Assembly: GCA_000381565.1 (NCBI GenBank) | Contig: KB906724.1 | Span: 1,243,697 to 1,307,696 of the forward strand | Reading direction: 5' to 3' | Length of the DNA stretch: 64,000 nt | DNA from: Oxalobacteraceae bacterium AB_14 | Lineage (GTDB): Bacteria; Pseudomonadota; Gammaproteobacteria; Burkholderiales; Burkholderiaceae_D | The notes under the pieces: generated by a model | Databases searched by the model: none | What the model saw: only the letters and a program-made list of their open reading frames with translations | Told to the model about the DNA's origin: nothing | Program-made: the position numbers and the translations under genes | Shown here: piece by piece, positions 23,815 through 36,334 of the stretch | How positions within the stretch are numbered: the first letter of the stretch is position 1 | Layout of the letters: each line of letters opens with the position of its first letter

Positions 23815-26595
23815 ATGCCGCCCACTATGCACGTACCAACTCGCTCCAGCATTGTTTCCTTCGCGTTGAAGACGCTCACTGGGGCTGTCGCCAGTGCGGT
23901 GTTAGTGGCGTCCGCCAACGCCGCCGGGCTTGGCAAGCTGACGGTTTTATCGTCGCTAGGGCAGCCGCTGCAGGCGGAGATCGAACTGACCGCGGTCTCG
24001 GCGGACGAGGCGGGCGCGCTGGTCGCCAAGCTGGCGCCGGCCGAAGCCTTCCGCACCGCCAACATCGATTTCAATCCGACCCTGCTGTCGCTGCGCTTCG
24101 ACATCGCGCAGCGCGACGGCCGCCAGTTGATACGCATAACGTCCAGCCAGCCGGTCAACGAGCCCTTCGTCGACATGCTGCTGGAGCTGAACTGGACCGG
24201 CGGCCGCATGGTCCGCGAATACACCTTCCTGCTGGACCCGGCCGACATGCGCGCGACGCAAGCGCCGCAAGTGGCCGCGCCGGTGGACCTGGGCCGCACC
24301 GCGGCGCCTTCCGCACCCGCCGCCGCGCCGGCCGCGGCCGCGCCGGCCGCCGCGCCGGTGGCGCCGGGCACGCCGGCGCCAGCGCCCCAGCCGGCCGCGC
24401 CGGCCAAGCCCGCCGCCAATGAATACACCGTCAAATCCGGCGACAACCTGACCCGCATCGCCAACCAGGTCAAGCCGGTCGACGTGTCGCTGGACGTGAT
24501 GCTGGTGGCGCTGTACCGCGCCAATCCGGAAGCGTTCTCAGGCAACAATATGAACCGCCTGAAGTCGGGCCGCATCCTGGCCTTGCCGGACGCCGACACG
24601 ATCCGCAACAGCGTGCCGGAAGGCGAGGCGCGCGGCGTGGTGGTCGCGCACGCGGCCGACTTCAACGCCTACCGCGCCAAGCTGGCCGGGCAGGTGGCCA
24701 ACAGCACCCCGGCCAAGGAGCCGGACACCAGCCAGAACGTGTCGGGCAAGATCACCGCCAAGGTCGAGGAAAAGCCGAACGCCGTCAACGCCGCCAGGGA
24801 CAAGCTGACCCTGTCGAAAACCACGTCCGGCGCGCCGGTCGCGGGCAAGACCGGCATGGCGGTGGAAGACAAGATCGCCCGCCAGAAGGAACTGGACGAG
24901 GCCGCCGCCCGCACCAAGGAACTGGAAAAGAACGTCCACGACCTGGAAAAACTGATGGCGGTGAAGAACAAGGCCGCCGCCGACACCGCAAAGCCGTCCG
25001 CTTCGGCTGCCGCCGCGACACCGGCATCGGCCCAGGTCGAAGCATCGGCACCGGCCAAGCCCAAGCGCACGCTGGTGATCCCGCCGAGGAAACTCGAACC
25101 TAGCCTGTTCGAAACGATGATGGACAATCTGCAATACATCGGCTTGGCGGCCGCGGCCCTGCTGGCCGGCGTGGGCGCGCTGATCGCTTCGCGTCGCCGC
25201 AAGAAGTTCGAGGTGCCGAAGGAAGAGGGCAGCATTCTCGGCGACACCGCGATTCCGTCGCAGGACTTGATCGCCGAAGCGGGCGGCCAGAGTGTCGACA
25301 CCAACAACAGCGTGTTCAATTCCAACTTTGCGCCGTCGGCCAGCCAGCTCGACACCAACGAAGTCGATCCGGTGGCGGAAGCCGACGTCTACATCGCCTA
25401 CGGCCGCGACGCCCAGGCCGAAGAAATCCTGAAAGAGGCGCTGCGCAGCCATCCGGAGCGCCATGCGGTGCGCCTGAAACTGTTAGAAATCTACGTCACC
25501 CGCAAGGATGCGCGCGCGTTCGAGAGCCAGGCCTCCGAGCTGTATTCGATGACGCGCGGCCAGGGCGATGAATGGGCGCAAGCGGCCGCCATGGGCCGCG
25601 CGCTGGACCCGGGCAACCCGCTGTATGTCGAAGGCGGCGCCGGCATGTTTGCCGCCGCGCCGGCCGTGGCCGCTGCTGGTGTCGCCGCCGGCGCCGCCGC
25701 GTTCAGCGCGTCGGACTTCAGCAACGATTTCAGCGCGCCGGCCCCGGCGCCGGAGCCGGCCCCCGCTGGCCTGGACCTGGATCTGGGCTTCGACGCCGCG
25801 CCTGCCGCCGGCGACAGCAATCTGATGGATTTCGGCAGCGAGATGGATACCGCCTTGCCGCAGGCAGCCGATGCCTCGGTGTCGCCCGCTTCGGTGGCGG
25901 CGGAAACCGACAACCTGATGGACTTCGACCTGGGCGGCCTGAGTTTCGAGCCGGCCGCCGCCGCGCCGGCGCCAGCCCCTGCGGCCGAGCCGGAAACCAT
26001 GCCGGAAGACGCCTTCAACCTGGCCTTCGACGCGCCAGCCGCACCGGCCGCGCCGGAACCCGCGCCGGAACCTGCGCCGGCGCCGCTGGAAGACCTGAGC
26101 ATGGACTTCGGCCTGGACTTGCCGGCCGAGACCGTGGCGCCGGGCTTGCCGTCGGCCGGCAGCGATCCGCTGGACCTCGACTTGATGAGCTTTGACATTC
26201 CGGCGATTCCAGCACCGGCGCCAGCACCGGCGCCGGCCGCCGAGTTCGACGCCGGCGACTTCGCCGACGCGCTGCAAGGCGCGGAAGAGGTCACGCCCGC
26301 GCCGGCGCCGGCCGCGCAGGAGTTCGACCTGTCCGGCATCGACCTCGACCTCGATACCGCACTGGGCGGCGCCGCCGCCCCGGCCGCGGCTGCGGCCGAT
26401 GCCGCACCGGCCCAAGGCCGCGACGACACGCTGTCGGCGCACCACATGGAAATGGACACCAAGCTGGACCTGGCGATCGCCTACCAGGAAATCGGCGACA
26501 AGGAAGGCGCGCGCGAACTGCTGGACGAAGTGCTGCGCGGCGGCAGCGACGACCAGATCGCCAAGGCCAACGCCATGCGCGCCCAATTGGGCTAA
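23815..26595 (+). CDS. fimV: FimV/HubP-like polar landmark protein
   Basis: The 926-residue protein has a signal peptide (SFALKTLTGAVASAVLVASANA), the FimV N-terminal domain (LGKLTVLSSLGQPLQAEIEL), a LysM peptidoglycan-binding module (YTVKSGDNLTRIA, about residues 205-262), one transmembrane helix (YIGLAAAALLAGVGALIAS) and a long acidic Ala/Pro-rich cytoplasmic part ending in the FimV C-terminal TPR-like motif (LDLAIAYQEIGDKEGARELL). It organises type IV pili, twitching and polar factors. ATG 23827 is an alternative start. It lies between asd and truA, as in many betaproteobacteria. Confidence 0.92.
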   Translation: MPPTMHVPTRSSIVSFALKTLTGAVASAVLVASANAAGLGKLTVLSSLGQPLQAEIELTAVSADEAGALVAKLAPAEAFRTANIDFNPTLLSLRFDIAQRDGRQLIRITSSQPVNEPFVDMLLELNWTGGRMVREYTFLLDPADMRATQAPQVAAPVDLGRTAAPSAPAAAPAAAAPAAAPVAPGTPAPAPQPAAPAKPAANEYTVKSGDNLTRIANQVKPVDVSLDVMLVALYRANPEAFSGNNMNRLKSGRILALPDADTIRNSVPEGEARGVVVAHAADFNAYRAKLAGQVANSTPAKEPDTSQNVSGKITAKVEEKPNAVNAARDKLTLSKTTSGAPVAGKTGMAVEDKIARQKELDEAAARTKELEKNVHDLEKLMAVKNKAAADTAKPSASAAAATPASAQVEASAPAKPKRTLVIPPRKLEPSLFETMMDNLQYIGLAAAALLAGVGALIASRRRKKFEVPKEEGSILGDTAIPSQDLIAEAGGQSVDTNNSVFNSNFAPSASQLDTNEVDPVAEADVYIAYGRDAQAEEILKEALRSHPERHAVRLKLLEIYVTRKDARAFESQASELYSMTRGQGDEWAQAAAMGRALDPGNPLYVEGGAGMFAAAPAVAAAGVAAGAAAFSASDFSNDFSAPAPAPEPAPAGLDLDLGFDAAPAAGDSNLMDFGSEMDTALPQAADASVSPASVAAETDNLMDFDLGGLSFEPAAAAPAPAPAAEPETMPEDAFNLAFDAPAAPAAPEPAPEPAPAPLEDLSMDFGLDLPAETVAPGLPSAGSDPLDLDLMSFDIPAIPAPAPAPAPAAEFDAGDFADALQGAEEVTPAPAPAAQEFDLSGIDLDLDTALGGAAAPAAAAADAAPAQGRDDTLSAHHMEMDTKLDLAIAYQEIGDKEGARELLDEVLRGGSDDQIAKANAMRAQLG

Positions 26596-26643
26596 GGCCG
26601 CGCCGTATATAATGGCTGACTCTGACACGACATCGGGCAGCAA

Positions 26644-27447
26644 TTGAAACGGATAGCAATCGGCGTCCAGTACGACGGAACCGCGTGGAACGGCTACCAG
26701 AAGCAGGCGGACGGCCACACGGTCCAGGATAAGCTGGAGCAGGCGCTGGAGAAATTCGCCAGGGTGCCGCTGGCCACCACCTGCGCCGGCCGCACCGACA
26801 CCGGCGTGCACGCGCTGGAACAAGTGGTGCACTTCGACACCGAACTGGTGCGCGACACCCATTCCTGGGTGCGCGGCGTCAACGCCTTCCTGCCGCCGTC
26901 GATCGCGGTGCGCTGGGCCAGGCAGCTCGACGGCGACCCCGGCGTCAACGACTTCTTCCACGCCCGCTTCAGCGCCCGCGCCCGCACCTACCACTACGTG
27001 CTGTACAACAATCCGACCCGCTCGCCGTTGCTGGAAGGGCGCGCCGGCTTCTGCTTCCGTCCGCTGGATGTGGAACTGATGCAGCAGGCCATCCCGCCGC
27101 TGCTGGGCTGGCACGACTTCACCGCCTTCCGCGCGGCGCAATGCCAGGCCAAGTCGCCGGTCAAGCTGATGCACGACATCCAGATCAAGCGCCACGGCGA
27201 GCTGGTGGTGTTCACCATCACCGCCAACGCCTTCCTGCACCACATGGTGCGCAACCTGGTCGGCTCGCTGGTCTACATCGGCACCGGGCGCGAGCGGCCG
27301 GAATGGCTGGGCCAGCTGCTGGAAACCAGGGACCGCCACGCCGCCGCGCCGACCTTCATGCCGGACGGCCTGTATCTCGCTAAAATCGACTACGACCCCA
27401 AATGGGAACTGCCGCTGGAAACGACCAGCGCGCTGCCCTGGTTCTAA
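26644..27447 (+). CDS. truA: tRNA pseudouridine(38-40) synthase
   Basis: The 267-residue enzyme converts uridines 38-40 of the tRNA anticodon arm to pseudouridine. It starts KRIAIGVQYDGTAWNGYQ and holds the catalytic Asp in CAGRTDTGVHA; LHHMVRNLVGSL is also typical. The start is probably TTG 26644, since no in-frame ATG fits the conserved N-terminus. A TATAAT (26608-26613) lies upstream but its -35 is poor. The gene is followed at 11 bases by trpF. Confidence 0.96.
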   Translation: MKRIAIGVQYDGTAWNGYQKQADGHTVQDKLEQALEKFARVPLATTCAGRTDTGVHALEQVVHFDTELVRDTHSWVRGVNAFLPPSIAVRWARQLDGDPGVNDFFHARFSARARTYHYVLYNNPTRSPLLEGRAGFCFRPLDVELMQQAIPPLLGWHDFTAFRAAQCQAKSPVKLMHDIQIKRHGELVVFTITANAFLHHMVRNLVGSLVYIGTGRERPEWLGQLLETRDRHAAAPTFMPDGLYLAKIDYDPKWELPLETTSALPWF

Positions 27448-28134
27448 AGGAATAGCCCATGCATCGCACGCGTATCAAAATTTGCGGACTGACCCGCGTG
27501 GAAGATGTACAAGCCGTGGTGGCGGCCGGCGCCGATGCGATCGGCTTCGTGTTCTATCCGAAGAGCCCGCGCTACGTGACGCCTGAGCAGGCCGCCGAGC
27601 TGATGCGCGCCGTGCCGCCCTTCATCACTTGCACCGGCCTGTTCGTCAACGCCACGCCGGAACAGGTGGCGGCCATCTGCAAGGTGGCGCCGATTGCGCT
27701 GATCCAGCTGCACGGCGACGAGACGGTGGCGCAGTCCGCCGCCATCGCCGCGGCGGCCGGGCGACAGTTCATGCGGGTGTTCCGCGTCAAACCCGACACA
27801 CTTCCGTCCGATTTGCTAGAATACGAACAGCTGTGCCGCGCCGCCAGTCCCTTGTTCACCAGCCTGTTGCTGGATACCTATGTGGATGCCTATGGCGGTG
27901 CAGGAAAGGGTTTTGATTGGTCTCTCATTCCAAAAGATCTCGCGCCTCGGGTCGTTTTAAGTGGTGGCTTGAGCGTACACAACGCGACTGACGCGGTGGC
28001 CGGTGTACGCCCCTACGCCGTCGACATCAGCAGTGGTGTCGAAGCGTCCAGGGGGATCAAGGATGCCCGCAAGATCGCCGACTTTGTCGCGGCGGTGCGG
28101 GCCGGAGATGCCATGAACGAAAGCGAAACCCATC

Positions 28135-29370
<1,236 letters not shown>

Positions 29371-29372
29371 CG

Positions 29373-29436
29373 CGTCGTCCCCGCGCAGGCGGGGACCCAT
29401 GCTGAGTATGGATTCCCGCGTGCGCGGGAATGACGT
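29373..29436. repeat. Dispersed bipartite hairpin repeat, copy 5
   Basis: This is the most compact copy: CGTCGTCCCCGC...GCGGGGACCCAT is followed after six bases by ATGGATTCCCGC...GCGGGAATGACG. It fills most of the trpB-trpA gap and ends 26 bases before trpA. Confidence 0.88.
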
Positions 29437-29462
29437 TTCGACATACAACCAAGGGAAAACCC

Positions 29463-30260
29463 ATGTCCAAAATCGCAGCAACTTTCAGCGCCCTGAAGGC
29501 GCACAACAAAACCGCGCTGGTCACCTTCATCACTGCCGGCGATCCGTCGCCGGAATCGACGGTGCCGCTGATGCACGCCATGGTGGCGGGCGGCGCCGAC
29601 ATCCTGGAACTCGGCGTGCCGTTTTCCGATCCGATGGCCGAAGGACCGGTGATCCAGCGCGCCTGCGAGCGGGCGCTGGCCAACGGCGTCGGCATCCACG
29701 ACGTGTTCGGCTACGTGGCGGAATTCCGCAAGACCAACCAGAGCACGCCGGTGGTGCTGATGGGCTATGCCAATCCGATCGAGCGCATCGGCGCGGCCGC
29801 CTTCATCGCCAAGTCCAAGGCGGTGGGGGCGGACGGCGCCATCGTGGTCGATTATCCGCCGGAAGAGTGTGTAGAGTTCGCGGCCGCCATGCGCGCCGCC
29901 GAACTGGACCTGATCTTCCTGTTGGCGCCGACCTCGACCGAGGCCCGCATCGCGCAGGTGGCCAAGGTTGGCGGCGGCTTCAGCTACTACGTCTCGCTCA
30001 AGGGCGTGACCGGCGCCGGCAATATCGACACGGTGGAAGTGGCGGAGCGCCTGACGGCGATCCGCAAGCACGTGCAGCTGCCGATCGGCGTGGGCTTCGG
30101 CATCCGCGACGGCGCCACCGCGCGCGCCGTGGCCGAGGTGGCCGACGCGGTCGTCATTGGCAGCCGCATCATCCAGGAAATCGAAAACGCCGGCAAGGAC
30201 GGCGCGGTGGCAGCCGTGCAAACCTTCGTCAGCGGCATCCGCGCCGCGCTCGACGCTTAA
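29463..30260 (+). CDS. trpA: Tryptophan synthase, alpha chain
   Basis: The 265-residue TIM-barrel subunit cleaves indole-3-glycerol phosphate. It shows [31 protein letters not shown] (catalytic Glu), IVVDYPPEE (Asp) and the phosphate site [18 protein letters not shown] 29463 gives the usual N-terminus ([11 protein letters not shown]); an upstream in-frame ATG falls in the repeat. Confidence 0.97.
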   Translation: MSKIAATFSALKAHNKTALVTFITAGDPSPESTVPLMHAMVAGGADILELGVPFSDPMAEGPVIQRACERALANGVGIHDVFGYVAEFRKTNQSTPVVLMGYANPIERIGAAAFIAKSKAVGADGAIVVDYPPEECVEFAAAMRAAELDLIFLLAPTSTEARIAQVAKVGGGFSYYVSLKGVTGAGNIDTVEVAERLTAIRKHVQLPIGVGFGIRDGATARAVAEVADAVVIGSRIIQEIENAGKDGAVAAVQTFVSGIRAALDA

Positions 30261-30349
30261 ACCCGCGCCGGCGTCCTTAGCCGGCATCAAATCCTGACCG
30301 CTCACCTTGATACATAGTTCAGTACTGGCTATGTTGAAGGGGAGCGGCC

Positions 30350-30424
30350 GTGCGTTTCGAATGGGATCAACGTAATTTTATCGATGAGGTAACGTATGTG
30401 CGACGAAGAGTTGGATGTTTCTAA
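30350..30424 (+). pseudogene. N-terminal remnant of a BrnT-like toxin
   Basis: A GTG with GGGGAG upstream opens a 24-residue frame beginning VRFEWDQRNFID, closely resembling the start of BrnT (DUF497) toxins, but it ends at a stop after 24 codons instead of about 90. The downstream small gene starts inside it. It appears to be a deletion relic of a toxin-antitoxin module inserted between trpA and accD. Confidence 0.55.
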
Positions 30425-30659
30425 ATATGTGTCTGTCCCCCACCCGATCGCTAAGCTGATGGGGCGGACATTGACTATCGGCTTGGCTCATACCGATATC
30501 GAATACTTCAAGACAATTGGCGACGAAATCGGCTTGTCGCCTGAACAGGTAATACAAATTTATTTAAGAAATATTGTCCATACGGGCTATAAGGTTGAGA
30601 TAGATTTGCCTCCTTTGCAATGTGAGAAGGCACCAGCCGTAGTAGGGGAATCACTCTAA
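30396..30659 (+). CDS. Small protein, possible ribbon-helix-helix antitoxin-like
   Basis: This 87-residue frame has a good Shine-Dalgarno (GAGG, 30386-30389). Its middle (TLTIGLAHTDIEYFKTIGDE, then LSPEQVIQIYLRNIV) reads like a short strand followed by two helices, as in CopG/BrnA-type antitoxins, but the match is not firm. Base composition is clearly AT-richer than in the trp and acc genes, and a BrnT remnant precedes it, so acquisition by transfer and later decay of the partner is likely. Confidence 0.55.
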   Translation: MCDEELDVSKYVSVPHPIAKLMGRTLTIGLAHTDIEYFKTIGDEIGLSPEQVIQIYLRNIVHTGYKVEIDLPPLQCEKAPAVVGESL

Positions 30660-30767
30660 AAACCCGTCAATTTCATGACGAACCTTGAAAATTGTTGTAC
30701 TGCAAAGTTCGACAGAGGGGCGAGAAACGGCTACACTTCGGCCACAAGTTAGCTGCAAGGAGAATTT

Positions 30768-31640
30768 ATGAGTTGGTTGGAAAAACTGCTGCCCCCACGT
30801 ATCCAGCGTTCCGACGCTGCCGCACGCAAGACCATGCCCGAGGGCCTGTGGGTCAAATGCCCGTCCTGCGAAGCCGTGCTGTACCGCACCGATCTGGAAT
30901 CGAACCTGCACGTTTGCCCGAAATGCGACCATCACATGCGCATCCGCGCCCGTGAGCGCCTCGACAGCCTGTTCGACGCCGGCGGCCGCTATGAAATCGG
31001 CATGGACACGCTGCCGGTCGATACGCTGAAGTTCAAGGACAGCAAGAAATACCCCGACCGCCTCAAGCAAGCCATGGAAGCCACCGGCGAGACCGATGCG
31101 CTGATCGTCATGGGCGGCGCCATCATGAGCCTGCCGTGCGTGGTGGCCTGTTTTGAATTCGAATTCATGGGCGGCTCGATGGGTTCCGTGGTCGGCGAGC
31201 GCTTCGTGCGCGGCGCGCAAGTGGCGCTGGAACAGAAAGTACCGTTCATCTGCATCACCGCCACCGGCGGCGCCCGCATGCAGGAAGGCCTGCTGTCGCT
31301 GATGCAGATGGCCAAGACCACCGCCATGCTGACCAAGCTGTCCGAGAAGAAGCTGCCGTTCATCAGCGTGCTGACCGATCCGACCATGGGCGGCGTGTCC
31401 GCTTCGTTCGCCTTCATGGGCGACGTCGTCATCGCCGAGCCGAAGGCGCTGATCGGCTTCGCCGGCCCGCGCGTGATCGAAAACACCGTGCGCGAGAAAC
31501 TGCCGGAAGGCTTCCAGCGCGCCGAGTTCCTGGTCACCAAGGGCGCCGTCGACATGATCGTCGACCGCCGCAAGATGCGCGAAGAAATCGCCCGTCTGAT
31601 GGCATTACTGCAAAATCAAGCGGTAGAAGTGCTGGCCTAA
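30768..31640 (+). CDS. accD: Acetyl-CoA carboxylase, carboxyltransferase subunit beta
   Basis: The 290-residue subunit makes malonyl-CoA with AccA. An N-terminal four-Cys zinc ribbon is visible (VKCPSC ... VCPKCDHH), then the crotonase-like core with [34 protein letters not shown] and [14 protein letters not shown]. Length is standard. The trpA-accD-folC neighbourhood is conserved in betaproteobacteria. Confidence 0.97.
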   Translation: MSWLEKLLPPRIQRSDAAARKTMPEGLWVKCPSCEAVLYRTDLESNLHVCPKCDHHMRIRARERLDSLFDAGGRYEIGMDTLPVDTLKFKDSKKYPDRLKQAMEATGETDALIVMGGAIMSLPCVVACFEFEFMGGSMGSVVGERFVRGAQVALEQKVPFICITATGGARMQEGLLSLMQMAKTTAMLTKLSEKKLPFISVLTDPTMGGVSASFAFMGDVVIAEPKALIGFAGPRVIENTVREKLPEGFQRAEFLVTKGAVDMIVDRRKMREEIARLMALLQNQAVEVLA

Positions 31641-31641
31641 A

Positions 31642-31742
31642 GCGGTTGCTTCAAAAAGACCGCAGCGGCGTTGCGGTGTCTCGCCGTGCTAACGCACTGT
31701 CTTCGCCACCGCGCCTTGCTGCGCTCATTTTGAAGCAACCGC
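31642..31742. repeat. 101-nt inverted-repeat element between accD and folC
   Basis: Perfect 15-bp arms, GCGGTTGCTTCAAAA (31642-31656) and its complement (31728-31742), enclose 71 bases that fold further, with ACCGCA/TGCGGT among the inner pairs. It starts one base after the accD stop. It has the size and shape of a MITE or REP-type element and could also act as a terminator or processing site. Confidence 0.7.
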
Positions 31743-31822
31743 CTAGTCACTCCCTCACGCTACGGCGCGCAATCGGCTATCATGCCGGCCTGCGCGCCGT
31801 TTTTCATTTCTGAGCCCCCATC

Positions 31823-33112
31823 ATGCCGAATCTCCCAACTACTTTGCCCGCCTGGCTTGCACTGCTTGAGTCGCGCCACGCCGAAACCGTCATCAACATG
31901 GGCCTGGACCGCGTGCTCGCCGTCAAGCAGCGCCTGCAACTGAGCTTCAGCTGCCCGGTCATCATGGTGGCCGGCACCAACGGCAAGGGCTCGACCTGCG
32001 CCATGCTGGAATCGGTGCTGATGCGCGCCGGCTACAAGGTCGGCCTGTACATCAAGCCGCACTTCCTGGACTTCAACGAGCGCGCCCGCATCAACGGCGA
32101 GCTGGCCAGCGACGACCTGCTGGTGGCCGCCTTCAACGCGGTCGAAGCGGTGCGCGGCGACACCCCGCTGACGTATTTCGAATTCACCACGCTGGCCATC
32201 ATGCACCTGCTGTCGCGCGCCGGCATGGATGTCGCGATCCTGGAGGTGGGCCTGGGCGGCCGCCTGGACGCGGTCAACATCGTCGATGCCGACGTCGCCA
32301 TCGTCACCAGCGTCGATATCGACCATACCGACTATCTGGGCGACACGCGCGAGGCGATCGGCTTCGAGAAGGCCGGTATCTTCCGCACCGGCAAGACCGC
32401 GATCTGCTCCGATCCGGTGCCGCCGCAATCGCTGATCGACCACGCCAACGCGATTCAAGCAGACCTGTGGCTGATGGGCCGCGACTTCAACTATTCCGGC
32501 GACAAGCAGCAATGGAACTACGGCGGCCGCTCGCAGCGCCGCAATTCGCTGGCCTATCCCAGCCTGCGCGGCGCCAACCAGATCCTCAACGCCGCCGCCG
32601 TGCTGGCCGCGCTCGAAGCGCTGAAGATGGAACTGCCGGTCGGCGCGCAGGAAGTGCGCACCGGCCTGGTGACGGTGGAACTGCCGGGCCGCTTCCAGGT
32701 GCTGCCTGGCCGTCCGACCGTGATCCTGGACGTGGCGCACAATCCGCACGCCGCCTCGGCGCTGAACCAGAACCTCGGCAATATGGGCTTCCACCCGTAC
32801 ACCTACGCCGTGTTCGGCTCCATGCACGACAAGGATATCGACGGCGTGGTCGCCGCCATGTCCGAGCACGTGGACCACTGGTGCCTGAGCAACCTGCCGT
32901 CGCCGCGCGCGGCCAGCGCCTCGGAGCTGGCGGCCAAGGTGCAAATCGTGCAGGCGGAAAAGGCTGAACGCACCATCAATATCTTCGACGATCCGGCCGC
33001 CGCCTATGCAAATGCGATCAGCCGAGCCGGGGAGAATGATAGAATTGTGGTCTTTGGATCTTTCCTCACGGTCGCCGGCGTCATGGCGGCACGAAAATCC
33101 GCATTCCATTGA
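31823..33112 (+). CDS. folC: Bifunctional dihydrofolate/folylpolyglutamate synthase
   Basis: The 429-residue Mur-ligase-type enzyme adds glutamate to folates. It shows the P-loop VAGTNGKGSTCAML, KPHFLDFNERARIN, the VGLGGRLDAVNIVD segment and the C-terminal domain VILDVAHNPHAASAL. Length and order are standard. It lies between accD and the SPOR gene, the conserved order. Confidence 0.96.
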   Translation: MPNLPTTLPAWLALLESRHAETVINMGLDRVLAVKQRLQLSFSCPVIMVAGTNGKGSTCAMLESVLMRAGYKVGLYIKPHFLDFNERARINGELASDDLLVAAFNAVEAVRGDTPLTYFEFTTLAIMHLLSRAGMDVAILEVGLGGRLDAVNIVDADVAIVTSVDIDHTDYLGDTREAIGFEKAGIFRTGKTAICSDPVPPQSLIDHANAIQADLWLMGRDFNYSGDKQQWNYGGRSQRRNSLAYPSLRGANQILNAAAVLAALEALKMELPVGAQEVRTGLVTVELPGRFQVLPGRPTVILDVAHNPHAASALNQNLGNMGFHPYTYAVFGSMHDKDIDGVVAAMSEHVDHWCLSNLPSPRAASASELAAKVQIVQAEKAERTINIFDDPAAAYANAISRAGENDRIVVFGSFLTVAGVMAARKSAFH

Positions 33113-33134
33113 ACGCACAGGACTGAAATCACGC

Positions 33135-34148
33135 ATGGGCTTGTTCTCGAAACTCGGTAAAAACAAGCAAGAGCCGGCTGGCCAGGACAGCGGCTATTAC
33201 ACCAGCGCAGATGACCAGGCCGCGACGGAGCGCGCACGCGCCAAGCGCGCCTCGTCGGCCGATGGTTCCGCCAAAACCCGCCGCAGCCAGGACCGCGAAG
33301 CGGATGATCCGGTGTTGCCTGAAAAGAAACGCGCGCGCCGCCGCCTGGTGGGCGCCATCGCGCTGGCGCTGGGCGTGGCCATCGGATTGCCGATGGTGCT
33401 CGATTCCGAGCCGAAGCCACTGGCGTCCGATATAGAAATCAAGATTCCCGCCAAGGACCAACCGGCCGAGGCCGCTCCTGCGCCAGCCCCCGCGGCCGCC
33501 GCGCCGGTAGCGCAGAGCGCCGCGCTGGACAGCCGCGAAGAAATCGTCGACGACGTCAAGCCGGCCAAGCCGGCCGCCGCGCCGGCCGCGCCGCTGGTGG
33601 TGGCGCCGGTCAAGGTCGATGGCGCCAAGCGCGACGCCGAACTGAAGGCCGATGCCAAGGCCAAGGCCGAGACTGTCGCCAAACTCAAGGCCGACAACGA
33701 AGCCAAGGCCCGCCAGGACGCCGACTACAAGCAGGAAATCGAACGCAAGCAGGCCGAAGTGAAAGCCGAAGCCAAGGCCAGGGCGGATGCCGAGCGCAAG
33801 CTGGCCGAAGCCAAGGCCGCCAAGCAGGCCGACAGCGCCAAGCCTGCCGCGACGTCGGAGGACGCCCGCGCCCTGGCCATCCTGGAAGGCAAGGCCGCCG
33901 CCAAGCCGGCCGCCGCCGAAAGCGGCCAGAAATTCGTGCTGCAGGTGGCCGCGCTGAGCGACCAGGGCAAGGTCGACGAGCTGCGCGAAAAATTGAGGAA
34001 AGCCGGCATCAGCTCCTTCACGCAAAAGACGCCGTCCGGTGACATCACCCGCGTGCGCGTGGGGCCGTTCACCAACAAGGATGAGGCCGAAAAAGTGCGG
34101 GCCAAGCTGAGCGCCATGGGCCTGGGCGGCCGTCTCGAAACGGTCTGA
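33135..34148 (+). CDS. dedD: SPOR-domain cell-division protein (DedD-like)
   Basis: The 337-residue protein has a short cytoplasmic part, one transmembrane helix (LVGAIALALGVAIGLPMVL), a long Ala/Lys/Glu-rich helical spacer (about residues 175-250) and a C-terminal SPOR domain (FVLQVAALSDQGKVDELREK ... TRVRVGPFTNKDEAEKV) that binds denuded septal peptidoglycan. ATG 33135 matches the conserved start (MGLFSKLGKNKQE). The folC-dedD-cvpA-purF order supports the DedD assignment. Confidence 0.87.
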   Translation: MGLFSKLGKNKQEPAGQDSGYYTSADDQAATERARAKRASSADGSAKTRRSQDREADDPVLPEKKRARRRLVGAIALALGVAIGLPMVLDSEPKPLASDIEIKIPAKDQPAEAAPAPAPAAAAPVAQSAALDSREEIVDDVKPAKPAAAPAAPLVVAPVKVDGAKRDAELKADAKAKAETVAKLKADNEAKARQDADYKQEIERKQAEVKAEAKARADAERKLAEAKAAKQADSAKPAATSEDARALAILEGKAAAKPAAAESGQKFVLQVAALSDQGKVDELREKLRKAGISSFTQKTPSGDITRVRVGPFTNKDEAEKVRAKLSAMGLGGRLETV

Positions 34149-34165
34149 TCCAGCAGGCGCCCGAC

Positions 34166-34654
34166 GTGACGATATTTGATTATCTGGTGATGTTTGTATT
34201 GGTCGCATCGGTCATCATCGGCATGGCGCGCGGCCTGGTGAAGGAAGTGTTGTCGCTGGCGGGCTGGGTGGTGGCCTTCGTGGTCGCCAACGCCTACGCC
34301 GCCGTGCTGGCGCCCATGCTGCCGGCGGTGGTGCCGGGCGAGGTACTGCGCTTGATCCTTGCCTTTATCGCACTGTTTGTCGGTGTGAAGATTTTGACCG
34401 GCCTGTTGGCCATGGCGCTGGGCGCCTTGCTCGATGCCGGCGGCCTCAGCTTGGTCGACCGCGCGCTGGGCATGGTGTTTGGCTTCGGCCGCGGCCTTGT
34501 CATTGTGCTGGCCGGTGTCATCCTGTGTGGGATGACGTCGATGCCGCAACAAGCATTCTGGAAGGATGCGCTATTGAGTCCGTTCGCGGAGACCGGAGCG
34601 CATACGGTGAAAGCCTTGCTTCCCGCTGCCATGGCGCAGCATGTGAATTTTTGA
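34166..34654 (+). CDS. cvpA: CvpA family membrane protein
   Basis: The 162-residue protein has four hydrophobic segments and the CvpA start pattern FDYLVMFVLVASVIIGMARGLVKEVLSLAGW. CvpA proteins are inner-membrane proteins upstream of purF, linked to colicin V production and envelope stress resistance. The start is GTG 34166. It ends 39 bases before purF. Confidence 0.92.
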   Translation: MTIFDYLVMFVLVASVIIGMARGLVKEVLSLAGWVVAFVVANAYAAVLAPMLPAVVPGEVLRLILAFIALFVGVKILTGLLAMALGALLDAGGLSLVDRALGMVFGFGRGLVIVLAGVILCGMTSMPQQAFWKDALLSPFAETGAHTVKALLPAAMAQHVNF

Positions 34655-34693
34655 ATTCTTTAAATCAGTAGCACCCAGTCCAGGAGCAACATC

Positions 34694-36217
<1,524 letters not shown>

Positions 36218-36219
36218 CC

Positions 36220-36246
36220 GTCCTTCCCACCACTGGTGGAAAGGAC
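36220..36246 (+). terminator. Hairpin after purF
   Basis: GTCCTTCCCACC pairs with GGTGGAAAGGAC with one mismatch, three bases after the purF stop codon. It lacks a T-tract and abuts the repeat element, so terminator activity is uncertain. Confidence 0.4.
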
Positions 36247-36320
36247 TCCCGCGCAGACGGGAATCCATAGAGCGCCGGCACGCAGGCTCAGCATGGATTC
36301 CCGCTTGCGCGGGAATGACG
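36244..36320. repeat. Dispersed bipartite hairpin repeat, copy 6
   Basis: The halves GACTCCCGC...GCAGACGGGAATCCAT and ATGGATTCCCGC...GCGGGAATGACG lie between purF and metZ. The right end is 14 bases before the chosen metZ ATG, so it makes up most of the metZ leader. Confidence 0.86.
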
Positions 36321-36334
36321 CTGTGAGCATGCAC

